A program made the translations under genes and the position numbers. Shown here piece after piece: positions 44,357 through 52,473 of a DNA stretch of 64,000 nucleotides (the stretch's first letter is position 1; every line of letters starts with the position of its first letter). The notes under the pieces were generated by a model. The model ran no database searches and was not told the DNA's origin. It was given only the letters and a program-made list of their open reading frames with translations. Source of the stretch: CAZMGV01 sp964621525 [NCBI: uncultured bacterium] (GTDB taxonomy: Bacteria > JAGRBM01); assembly GCA_964621525.1 (NCBI GenBank), contig CAZUMS010000021.1, positions 1 through 64,000 of the forward strand. The letters are read 5' to 3'.

Positions 44357-45241
44357 ATGATAAACAGAAGCCTCGCACCGGCCGCGGCCGTACTGATCGT
44401 CGTTCTGGCCGCCGCCTGCCAGCCCGAACCGGAGATCCCGTGGAAGATGCGCAGCGGGCTTCTTTCCCGCGATCCGGAACTCCGGCTGGCCGCCCTCCGC
44501 GAGGCGGCGGCCGGCAATACCGGCGGTGCAGCTCCGCTGATCGGCAGAATTGCGCTCAAGGATCCCGATCCCGTCCTGCGGACTGAAGCCCTCCGTACCC
44601 TGAGCGGTTTCAATCCGCCCCCGCCCGAAGCTTCCTCGATCCTGGTTCACGCCCTCGCCGATCCGGACCCGAACGTGCGGCTGGCGGCGGTCGAATCCCG
44701 GCCGAAGCTCAAAACCCGGCAGTTCGAGGAAGCCCTGTTCCTCGTCCCGCTCCTGAGACATCCGGACCCTGCGGTCCGGGCGACTGCCGCACTGGCGCTC
44801 GCCGACTTCCGGGCCCGCTCCCGGCCCTATCTGGACAAAATCCGGGGACTGCTGGACGACCCCGATCCTGAAGTACGCGAGAAGGCGAAGGAGGCCAGCG
44901 CGCAAATTGCCGCCCCCTACCAGGCCAACTACCGGGGACTCATCGCCGCCGGATGGCTGGAAAAACTGAAAGCGGCGGAGTCCGCCGATGCCCGGATCGA
45001 AGCCGTCGGCGGGCTCGCCGTGACGGGCGATCAGGGGCCTGTCGCGGAAACCGTGACCGGGCTGGTGAACTGTCTGGCGGATGATGACGAAAGGCTCCGG
45101 TACCGGGCCGCGTGGGCGCTCATGGACCTCCTGCCGCGGGTACCCGGCCTTCGGAAACGCCTTGAGACGGAGAGCCCTCCGCCGCCTGCGGACCGCATGC
45201 TTCTCTACGTGCTGGCCGCGAGCCCCGGGAACGAGCCATGA
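44357..45241 (+). CDS. HEAT-repeat lipoprotein
   Basis: 294 residues; AAAGGA precedes the ATG. Lipoprotein signal ending LAAAC at about residue 21. The rest is four to five HEAT/PBS-lyase-type helical repeats (DPDPNVRLAAVE, DPDPVLRTEALR, HPDPAVRATAALAL, DPDPEVREKAKEA). Such repeats form protein-binding scaffolds; the partner may be the next gene, overlapping by ATGA. No enzymatic domain is seen. Divergent from the dehydrogenase gene with 62 bases between. Confidence 0.85.
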   Translation: MINRSLAPAAAVLIVVLAAACQPEPEIPWKMRSGLLSRDPELRLAALREAAAGNTGGAAPLIGRIALKDPDPVLRTEALRTLSGFNPPPPEASSILVHALADPDPNVRLAAVESRPKLKTRQFEEALFLVPLLRHPDPAVRATAALALADFRARSRPYLDKIRGLLDDPDPEVREKAKEASAQIAAPYQANYRGLIAAGWLEKLKAAESADARIEAVGGLAVTGDQGPVAETVTGLVNCLADDDERLRYRAAWALMDLLPRVPGLRKRLETESPPPPADRMLLYVLAASPGNEP

Positions 45242-46749
45242 AAAGGTTCTTTCTCGTTTTCCTGCTGGCTGCCTCCGGATGGAGTTGCTCGTCCGGCGGG
45301 GATTTTCCGCTCAGCCGGAAAACGGACGGACGCTTTCTGCTCAAGGCCCCTCGTCTTGCCGACGCCCTTTCCACCCGGGGGCTCTACAAGCCGTTCTGGC
45401 CGCACGATGCGTCCCCGCTCAAGGAAAACGTCGATTACACGGACGACGCCTTCTTCGGCGGCCTCGAGCGCCTGGAGCCCGTGCCCGGCCGGCAGCCGCG
45501 CCGTTTCGAAATCAGTACCAACAGCCGGGGATTCCGCACCGATCCGTTCGAGTGGAAAAAACCGGATGGAACTTTCCGGGTGGCCGCATTCGGCGATTCC
45601 ACGGTCTTCGGCCTTCCGGTGCCGGTGAAGGACAGCTTCATGGAAGTGGCCGAACGGGAACTCGCATCCCGTCACCCGGGACTCCGTTTCGAGTTCATCG
45701 GGCTCGGAATACCCGGCTTCACGCTGGAACGTGACCGGAACCTCTACCGGGGGCTCGGCCAGCTCGAGGCCGACGTGATCCTGGTGGGTTCCGCCTTCAA
45801 CGACTACGGCGTCGAACCTCATCCGGACCGCATCCCGCTGGACGATCCGCTCCCGGTTCCGTCCCATCGGTGGGCTGTTCTCCCCGAAGGGCTGGAAACA
45901 ATCCCGCAGCCTTCGGCCGAGGACATCGAGCGGACCTGGCGCGTATCCGGCCCCTGGAAATGGCCCCCCCACAAGACCCGGCAGGAATTTGCCGACGAAC
46001 TCGAGGGGTTCACCCGGGACATCCGCGAGCGCCGGCAGACGTCCCTCTTCATTCACCTGGAACAGGCCCGCCGCTACTACGCGCCGGTCATCGCCCGGCT
46101 TCGGGAGGAACTGGGTCTGGATGTCCTCGATACGCGAGCCCTGCTGCTGGACGGAGGTATCGAGAAGTCGCTCGCGCGGGATCCCGCAGCGGCCCTCTGC
46201 CCGTTCGAGGCCCTGGCCCCCGAAGGGAAATCCGTCCTGTGGCGCGTGCGCGTGTCGTCGCCCCCGGAGTTCGATCCGGCGGACGGCTACTCGGTGATGA
46301 TCCACCGGCTGGGGAGCGACCAGCTCAAGTCCGGACTGATCGCCCCGTGGCCGCTACCGCCGGTGGCGCTGAACGACAGCGGCAGGGACGGCGACGAGAA
46401 GGCCGGCGACGGGATTCATACCGTTACCTTCCGTGTCCCCGTGGGCGAAACGCTCCAGTTCTATTTCGTCCCCGGCCGGAGCGCCCCGCTGACGCCGGAG
46501 CGGCGGCTCGGCCACGACACCTGGGCCGCCCGGTTCCTGCACACTTGGCCGGAGGATCTCGCGCGCTATCACCGGGCCTGCGACCCGGCCGGAACCTACA
46601 CGAGCCCCGTTTACGAATACGGCAAGTGGGACCTGATGGAGGAGCCCGTCCACCCCGATACGGACGGCCACCGGATCATCGGCAGGGCGCTCGCGGACCT
46701 GATCGAGACGCTGCCCGCCTTCCGGGCCTACGCTGCCGGACCCCGGTGA
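45238..46749 (+). CDS. SGNH/GDSL-hydrolase lipoprotein
   Basis: 503 residues with lipoprotein signal (GWSC, Cys about 17). FGDSTVFG (about 118-125) is the SGNH block I with nucleophile Ser; FNDYG near 182 is a block III-like Asn; HPDTDGHRIIG near the end supplies the block V Asp-His. An insertion of about 200 residues separates blocks III and V and is beta-rich, like a carbohydrate-binding segment. Likely an esterase acting on envelope or polysaccharide acyl groups, coupled to the HEAT-repeat lipoprotein. Confidence 0.8.
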   Translation: MKRFFLVFLLAASGWSCSSGGDFPLSRKTDGRFLLKAPRLADALSTRGLYKPFWPHDASPLKENVDYTDDAFFGGLERLEPVPGRQPRRFEISTNSRGFRTDPFEWKKPDGTFRVAAFGDSTVFGLPVPVKDSFMEVAERELASRHPGLRFEFIGLGIPGFTLERDRNLYRGLGQLEADVILVGSAFNDYGVEPHPDRIPLDDPLPVPSHRWAVLPEGLETIPQPSAEDIERTWRVSGPWKWPPHKTRQEFADELEGFTRDIRERRQTSLFIHLEQARRYYAPVIARLREELGLDVLDTRALLLDGGIEKSLARDPAAALCPFEALAPEGKSVLWRVRVSSPPEFDPADGYSVMIHRLGSDQLKSGLIAPWPLPPVALNDSGRDGDEKAGDGIHTVTFRVPVGETLQFYFVPGRSAPLTPERRLGHDTWAARFLHTWPEDLARYHRACDPAGTYTSPVYEYGKWDLMEEPVHPDTDGHRIIGRALADLIETLPAFRAYAAGPR

Positions 46750-46876
46750 CACGAATGTATTAATTAATGAGTTAACTATTTCATCCAGGGGCCCGAGGCT
46801 GCTATCTAACCGGCCGGTGAAAAGCGCGGGACCCGTCACCGGGCCCGGACCTTTCAACCCCAAGGAGTGAACAGGC

Positions 46877-47671
46877 ATGAGTTTCTTCAACAAGGATCTG
46901 CTCAAGGGCCGCGTGGCCCTCGTCACCGGCGGCGGCTCGGGCATCTGCAAGGGAATCGCCGAGTCCTTCGCCGCCCACGGCGCGAACGTGACCATCGTCG
47001 GCCGCAAGCTGGACAAGCTCCAGGAAGCCGCCGCCGATATCAAGAAGAAGACCGGCGTGGAACCGCTCTGCGCCTCCGCCGACGTCCGCAACACGGATCA
47101 GGTGGAAGCCGCGGTGAAGGCCACCGTCGACAAGTTCGGCAAGCTGGACATTCTCGTGAACGGCGCCGCCGGCAACTTCATCTGCTCGGCCGCCCAGCTC
47201 TCCTACAACGGCTACAAGACCGTCGTTGAAATCGACCAGATCGGCACCTTCAACGTCTGCAAGGCTTCCTTCGAGGCCCTGTCGAAGACGAAGAAGGCGT
47301 CCATCATCAACATCACGGCGACCCTCGGCTACGTGGGCACGCCGTTCCAGATCCACGCCGCTTCGGCGAAGGCCGGCATCGACGCCCAGACCCGCGTGCT
47401 CGCGGTGGAATGGGGCCCGCTCGGCATCCGCGTGAACGGCATCGCCCCCGGCCCCATCGGGGACACCGAAGGCATGAAGCGTCTCGGCATGGGCATGCCG
47501 GAAGAAGTCATCAACCGGGGCGTTCCGCTGGGCCGCCAGGGCACGGTCCAGGAGATGGCGAACATCTCCCTGTTCCTCGCCTCGGACGCCGCGAGCTACA
47601 TTACCGGCGCCATCATCGTCGCCGACGGCGGCCAGTGGCTGTTCCGCCCGTTCGGGCCGAACCGCATGTAA
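46877..47671 (+). CDS. 2,4-dienoyl-CoA reductase-like SDR
   Basis: 264 residues. SDR Rossmann motif TGGGSGICKGI at 17-27, NAAG-like GAAGNF, then NITATLGYVG, HAASAKAG and AVEWGPLGIRVNGIAPGPI. The catalytic Tyr of YxxxK is replaced (HAASAK), as in the peroxisomal 2,4-dienoyl-CoA reductase (DECR2) group, which it resembles closely along its length. This supports a role in unsaturated fatty acid beta-oxidation or a related CoA-ester reduction. Preceded by an AT-rich stretch (46750-46800) with TTAATTAA, possibly its promoter; followed by a strong terminator. Confidence 0.88.
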   Translation: MSFFNKDLLKGRVALVTGGGSGICKGIAESFAAHGANVTIVGRKLDKLQEAAADIKKKTGVEPLCASADVRNTDQVEAAVKATVDKFGKLDILVNGAAGNFICSAAQLSYNGYKTVVEIDQIGTFNVCKASFEALSKTKKASIINITATLGYVGTPFQIHAASAKAGIDAQTRVLAVEWGPLGIRVNGIAPGPIGDTEGMKRLGMGMPEEVINRGVPLGRQGTVQEMANISLFLASDAASYITGAIIVADGGQWLFRPFGPNRM

Positions 47672-47697
47672 CGGCCCTGCCGCTGCACCGGTTCTCC

Positions 47698-47728
47698 GGA
47701 AAACCCCGCCCTGCCGGCGGGGTTTTCC
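47698..47728 (+). terminator. Strong hairpin terminator
   Basis: GGAAAACCCCGCC (47698-47710) pairs perfectly with GGCGGGGTTTTCC (47716-47728), loop CTGCC. It lies 27 bases after the SDR stop. The T-run lies inside the stem arm, so it could act in both directions. Confidence 0.85.
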
Positions 47729-47811
47729 CTTTCCGGCGGCAATTCAGGGCCCGGTTGGGCTCTTCTCCCGCCGTTGGATACAATCCCCCTCACCAGACGA
47801 GGTATCCCGGC

Positions 47812-48810
47812 ATGGCTCACAAGGTCGTACTGCTTCCCGGCGACGGCATCGGCCCCGAAATCACCGCCGCCACGCGGCGGATTCTCGAAGCCACCGGCCT
47901 CAGATTCGAATTCGAGGAACACCTCTGCGGCCAGCAGGTCGCCGAGAAATACGGCACCCTGCTCCCCGATCACGTCGTCGAGGCGCTGCGGCGGACGGGC
48001 CTCGGCCTCAAGGGCCCCATCGGCACGCCGGTAGCAAAGGGCCTCCCCTCGGCGAACGTCGCCCTGCGGAAAGCCGGCGACCTGTATGCGAACTTCCGTC
48101 CGTGCAGGAACCTGCCTGGCGTCAAGACTCCCTTCGAAAACGTGGATCTGATCATCATCCGCGAAAACACCGAGGACCTCTACTCGGGTCTTGAACACGA
48201 GGTCGCGCCGGGCATCGTCGAATCGATCAAGGTCATCACCGAGAAGGCCAGCACCCGGATCGCCAGGTTCGCCTTCGAGACCGCTAAGAAGCTGGGCAGA
48301 AAGCGCGTCTCCGCCATCCACAAGGCGAACATCATGAAACTGTCCGACGGCCTTTTTCTCGACTGCTTCCGGGCCGTGGCGAAGGACTATCCCGGAATCC
48401 ATGCCGACGAAGTGCTCGTCGATCACGCCTGCACCGATCTCGTCTCCACGCCGCAGTCGTACGACGTCCTCGTGATGGAAAACCTGTTCGGTGACATCCT
48501 TTCGGACCTCTGCGCGGGGCTCGTCGGCGGCCTCGGGGTCTGCCCCGCCGGGAATATCGGCGAGAAAACCGCCGTGTTCGAACCGGTCCACGGCACCGCT
48601 CCGGACATCGCCGGACAGGGGAAGGCGAACCCCACGGCCATGATCCTCTCCGCCGCCATGATGCTGGATCACCTCGGCGAATCCGCCGCCGCCGGAAACG
48701 TCCGCGCCGCCGTCACGAAGGTCCTCGCGGACGGAAAGGTCCGGACCGGCGACCTCGGCGGCACGGCGACGACGGACCAGTATACGGACGCCATCTGCAA
48801 GGCGCTCTGA
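47812..48810 (+). CDS. NAD-type isocitrate dehydrogenase
   Basis: 332 residues from the ATG at 47812, with GAGG ahead; the longer open frame is the SDR shadow. Isopropylmalate/isocitrate dehydrogenase fold: VVLLPGDGIGPEI at the start, RENTEDLYSGLEHEV, then IHKANIMKLSDGLFLD, NLFGDILSDLCAGLVGGLG and EPVHGTAPDIAGQGKANP. ENTEDLYSGLEH distinguishes isocitrate-type from LeuB-type members, and the short length fits the NAD-dependent class. The gene is isolated from other TCA genes. Confidence 0.88.
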   Translation: MAHKVVLLPGDGIGPEITAATRRILEATGLRFEFEEHLCGQQVAEKYGTLLPDHVVEALRRTGLGLKGPIGTPVAKGLPSANVALRKAGDLYANFRPCRNLPGVKTPFENVDLIIIRENTEDLYSGLEHEVAPGIVESIKVITEKASTRIARFAFETAKKLGRKRVSAIHKANIMKLSDGLFLDCFRAVAKDYPGIHADEVLVDHACTDLVSTPQSYDVLVMENLFGDILSDLCAGLVGGLGVCPAGNIGEKTAVFEPVHGTAPDIAGQGKANPTAMILSAAMMLDHLGESAAAGNVRAAVTKVLADGKVRTGDLGGTATTDQYTDAICKAL

Positions 48811-48854
48811 AGGCTCCGTTGCGGGCCGCTACCGGGGCGGCGTACACTGGTCCC

Positions 48855-50297
48855 GTGCAGGAAAGTCCGATATCGAGGCGCGGCCGGATCGCCGCCGCAG
48901 TCGCGGCATTTGCCGCCGCTCCGGTCCTTTTTCTCCTGACCGGGCGCGGAGGGCCGCTGTTCACGGATGAAGGCTCGCTCCTGCTCGTCGGCCACCGGAT
49001 TGCGGAAGGCGGCCGGATCTACGCGGATATCGTCAACGAAAAGCCTCCGGCACTGTTCCTCTTCTCGTCGCTGTTCATGGGTGAAAACCCGTTTCCCCAT
49101 CTCGTCTGGTTCCGTCTTGCGGTGACGCTGGCCGCAGGGGCCGGAGCGGTCTTCACCGCCTGGCGGCTAGCGGATCATGGCAAAACCTTAAGGGGTACCG
49201 CAGGCGGGATCGCCCTCATGCTCGTCTTCGCCCTCCACTCCGGTTTCCAGTGGTCCCCGAACAGCTTCATCACGCTCGCGGCCATGGCGCTTCCGGGGCT
49301 TCTCGCGGCGGGCATCGCACCCGGCAATCAGGGGAACTGGGTTCGCGCGGGCCTCCTGTGCGGATTCCTGATTCTGGTCCGGTTCCAGAACCTGCCGCTC
49401 GTCCTCGCGGCGGCGGCCTGTGCCTGGATCCGCCCGTTTCCGGAATCCCGGCGCGAGCGGTTCGCCTGCTTCGCGGGCGGATTCGCCGGATCCGTCACCG
49501 TCGTTCTGATCTATCTGGCCGCCACCGGAACCCTCGCCGAAGCATTCAGGATCACGGTCCTCGAGAATCTCCGGATGGCCGGCGCTCTCGGATCGTACGC
49601 CTTCTCGCTCAGCAGTCCGTTGCTGTACCTGCCGATGCTGCTTGCGGGGGCTTATGCCTGCGGGTACGGATCGCCCCGGTTCGGAAAAAACGAACGGCTG
49701 ACGTTCCTTCTGCTCCTGTTCGCCGGGGCGTTTCTTTCCGCCTTTCCGCGTCTCGATATCATGCGCTGCCTTCCGGCGGCGGCGCTGGCGGTCCTCGCAT
49801 TCGCCGAACTCGCTCCCGAACGCCCCGCCCATTACCGGCAGGCGGCCATCGCCGGATTCGCGCTGCTCCTGCTGGTCTTCGCTTCCAGAATTGCGGCCGG
49901 TTATGCGGGCCGGCTGGACCGGGATCTGGCCACGGTACGGACGGCCGCCCTGCGGCTGAACCAGCTCGATCCTTCCGGAAGTCAGGTGCTGATCTTTCCG
50001 GCAGAGCCGTTTCTCTATCTGGCGGCGGACCGGAAACCCGCAAGCCGGCGCTACTTCGTGAACCCCTGGCGCTCCTCGCCGGAAATCCAGCGGGAACTCG
50101 CCGCCGGTCTGGAGAAAAACGGTTTCCCGCCGGTGGTGGATACGCAGGCGTTCGTGCCCATCGGATATCCGGCCCGGCCGGAGGACTACGCGCCGGAATT
50201 TCTCGGGTTCAGATCCCGCCACTACCGGCTGGCGGAAACCCTTCCGTCCGGAATCGGGATCTGGCTTTACAGCGACGGGGCCCGGGACAGCAGGTAA
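48855..50297 (+). CDS. GT39/PMT-like membrane glycosyltransferase
   Basis: 480 residues from the GTG at 48855 (TTG 48819 also possible). Ten to twelve membrane segments. The first loop has FTDEGSLLLVGHRIAEGG then YADIVNEKPPALF, the acidic motif and KPP of GT39/GT83-type sugar transferases acting on polyprenyl-linked donors. It is related in architecture, but not closely in sequence, to the pair at 12356-15891. Its 3' end overlaps the next gene's 3' end by 31 bases. Confidence 0.75.
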   Translation: MQESPISRRGRIAAAVAAFAAAPVLFLLTGRGGPLFTDEGSLLLVGHRIAEGGRIYADIVNEKPPALFLFSSLFMGENPFPHLVWFRLAVTLAAGAGAVFTAWRLADHGKTLRGTAGGIALMLVFALHSGFQWSPNSFITLAAMALPGLLAAGIAPGNQGNWVRAGLLCGFLILVRFQNLPLVLAAAACAWIRPFPESRRERFACFAGGFAGSVTVVLIYLAATGTLAEAFRITVLENLRMAGALGSYAFSLSSPLLYLPMLLAGAYACGYGSPRFGKNERLTFLLLLFAGAFLSAFPRLDIMRCLPAAALAVLAFAELAPERPAHYRQAAIAGFALLLLVFASRIAAGYAGRLDRDLATVRTAALRLNQLDPSGSQVLIFPAEPFLYLAADRKPASRRYFVNPWRSSPEIQRELAAGLEKNGFPPVVDTQAFVPIGYPARPEDYAPEFLGFRSRHYRLAETLPSGIGIWLYSDGARDSR

Positions 50298-51646
50298 TCG
50301 CGCCGGTTTTTATCCGGATCCTCGAGGACTTCGGCGAGAAGCGCTTTCAGGATCTGCCCGAGCCGGGGACCTGCCTCGATGCCGGCGGCCTTGAGGTCTT
50401 CGCCCTTCACCGCAAGATCCTGCACCGAGAGCGGGACGTTCCGCTCCATCTCGGCGCGGACGCGCCGGACCCACTGCTCGCCGAGCGGAGACGCCCGGTT
50501 CCCCTCGTCTCCGGCGTTGGCGTCTTCGTAAGGGAGAACGGCTTCCGCCCGTGCGGCAACCAGTTCCAGAAGTTCGGCCAGCTCGTTTCGCCCCGCCAGC
50601 GACATCCAGCGGCGGATCGAAGCTCCGCTTTCCTCACCGGCGCCGGGCCAGCCTTCGGCCGCTTTCAGCGCACGAGTCCAGCCGGCGAGCCGCTCCGGGT
50701 CCGCTCCAGCCACCGACGCCTTGATGCGCTTCAGGAAGGCGGCCGCCGGTTTCCCGCTGGAGTCCGGAATCAGCTCGGAGCCTGGCGCGATACAGGCCGC
50801 CAGAACCCCCCACCGGAGCAGCGACGGGCGGCCGGGAAGCCGCGGCGTGAAGCTCATCCAGCCCTTGATGCACCGGGCGCGGGAGAGGAACAACGCCGGG
50901 ATTTTCTCGTCCCAGTGGTTTTTCAGCTCCGGCAGCACCTCGGGGATCAGCCCGCCCCGCTCCAGCCAGTCGAACCCCTGCCCCGGCCGTTCGCAGCCCA
51001 GGAATTTATCGATCTCGGTGCTGATCCGTTCGGCCGGCAGATGCCGGGCCAGCGGCGCGTCCCGCTTCATGAGCTCCATCGTGGACGCCTCGATCGTGAA
51101 CCCCAGCCGCGCGGCGAACTGCGCCGCCCGGATCAGCCGGAGCGGGTCGTCCTGAAACGACCGGTCGTGGAGCAGCCGGAGTTCACGCCGGGCCAGATCC
51201 TTCGCGCCCCCGTGAACGTCGATCAGGGGCCCAAGACGTCCGCTGCCGTCGAGCAGTTCGCAGGCAAAGGCATTCACCGTGAAATCCCGGCGGCCGAGGT
51301 CTTCCTCCACCGGCAGGAACGGATCCGCGTGAACCCAGAAGTCCTTGTGGCCGGGACCCGTAGAGCGCTCCTTCCGGGGAAGCGCGAAGTCGATGACCTC
51401 CCGCCCGGTAGACAGCTTGATGATGCCGAACGATTTGCCCACCTCGTTGACGGACCCGAATAGCACGAGCAGTTTTTCGAGAGTCTCCGGCGGAAGCCCC
51501 GCAACCAGAAGATCCAGGTCCTTCACCGGACGGGAGAGCAGCAGATCGCGCACCGGACCACCGACCAGATACACGCGGCCGCCCGCCGACCGCAGGGGCT
51601 CCACAAACGGCAGGCTCCGCCCGAGGGTTTCCGGCAGCGGCTTCAC
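50267..51646 (-). CDS. tRNA nucleotidyltransferase/poly(A) polymerase family protein
   Basis: 459 residues of class II nucleotidyltransferase type. LVGGPVRDLLLSRPVKDLDLLVAG (GGxxRD and DxD at about 27-50) and RRDFTVNAFACELLDG (about 118-133) are the conserved active-site and B/D regions; FQDDPLRLIRAAQFAARLGF is the next family segment. The remainder is helical; no HD domain is seen. It could be CCA-adding or poly(A) polymerase; the sequence does not separate them. It is the last gene of the minus-strand block. Confidence 0.85.
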   Translation of the reverse strand: MKPLPETLGRSLPFVEPLRSAGGRVYLVGGPVRDLLLSRPVKDLDLLVAGLPPETLEKLLVLFGSVNEVGKSFGIIKLSTGREVIDFALPRKERSTGPGHKDFWVHADPFLPVEEDLGRRDFTVNAFACELLDGSGRLGPLIDVHGGAKDLARRELRLLHDRSFQDDPLRLIRAAQFAARLGFTIEASTMELMKRDAPLARHLPAERISTEIDKFLGCERPGQGFDWLERGGLIPEVLPELKNHWDEKIPALFLSRARCIKGWMSFTPRLPGRPSLLRWGVLAACIAPGSELIPDSSGKPAAAFLKRIKASVAGADPERLAGWTRALKAAEGWPGAGEESGASIRRWMSLAGRNELAELLELVAARAEAVLPYEDANAGDEGNRASPLGEQWVRRVRAEMERNVPLSVQDLAVKGEDLKAAGIEAGPRLGQILKALLAEVLEDPDKNRRDYLLSRAPSL

Positions 51647-52473
51647 GGCTCCTCCACGGGAGGTTCGCTGTCAGCCGGTTCTACCGGTAGCGGAGCCGGG
51701 GCAGCATCGGGCGGCAGCGCCGGAGGCTCGAACTGGAGCATGAGATCCATGAGCGTGCGGTCCGTCAGGACCTCAGCGAGCTGCGGGTGCAGCATGGCTT
51801 TCCGCCGCTCGCCGCCGGCAAGAATCTGGCGGGCCTGCGTGTCTTTGGACAGCTGGAGCAGGCGGCTGTCGTTCCAGAGCGGATCGTCGAATCCCGCCCG
51901 GCGGAGCTGCTGAACCCTCGCCGTATCGGAAAGGAACTCGAGCATGGAGGCGAGCGCCGCCACCTCACGCCCCGCGTCCGTCACCAGAATGTCCGGATCG
52001 GCAAGGAAATTCAGCGGCCGCGTCACCGCCACGAGGAACGAGCCGTTCACCTGGCGTTCGACCAGCGGCACACCGCGCTGGAGGCTCCGGGGAAGCGCCG
52101 CCACGACGAACAGGAACATGACCGACCAGAAGGCGCCGTCCAGAAAGCCAAGGGCGAGACCCCGGACCTTGTCGCGCCTGCGGTGTTCGGGCTCCCGCCC
52201 GTGAAAGATCATCTCCCGGACCAGGATGCCGATGAGGTTCATCGTGAGGATGATGAAGAAGAAACTGAGGATCGTAAGGCCGTAGACCCTGACCACCGGT
52301 GCAACGCCTTCCCACGCCGGAAAGATCCTCGCCGCCGCGCGGCCCGCCCGGTAGCAGCCGAAAAACGCGAGTGCGATGCCGAGCAGCTTCACGATCTGGA
52401 ACACGAAGCCCCGCTGATATCCGAATACGGCGAACGCCAGCGCGATCAGGACGGCCAGGATATCGACGATCAC
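51643..52473 (-). CDS. CvpA-family membrane protein
   Basis: 276 residues. Four membrane segments in the first 125 residues, with FGYQRGFVFQIVKLLG typical of the CvpA (colicin V production) family. The C-terminal half is soluble and ends in a Pro/Glu-rich stretch. CvpA family members affect envelope homeostasis, function unsettled. It overlaps uvrA by 4 bases upstream and the tRNA nucleotidyltransferase gene by 4 downstream. Confidence 0.85.
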   Translation of the reverse strand: MIVDILAVLIALAFAVFGYQRGFVFQIVKLLGIALAFFGCYRAGRAAARIFPAWEGVAPVVRVYGLTILSFFFIILTMNLIGILVREMIFHGREPEHRRRDKVRGLALGFLDGAFWSVMFLFVVAALPRSLQRGVPLVERQVNGSFLVAVTRPLNFLADPDILVTDAGREVAALASMLEFLSDTARVQQLRRAGFDDPLWNDSRLLQLSKDTQARQILAGGERRKAMLHPQLAEVLTDRTLMDLMLQFEPPALPPDAAPAPLPVEPADSEPPVEEP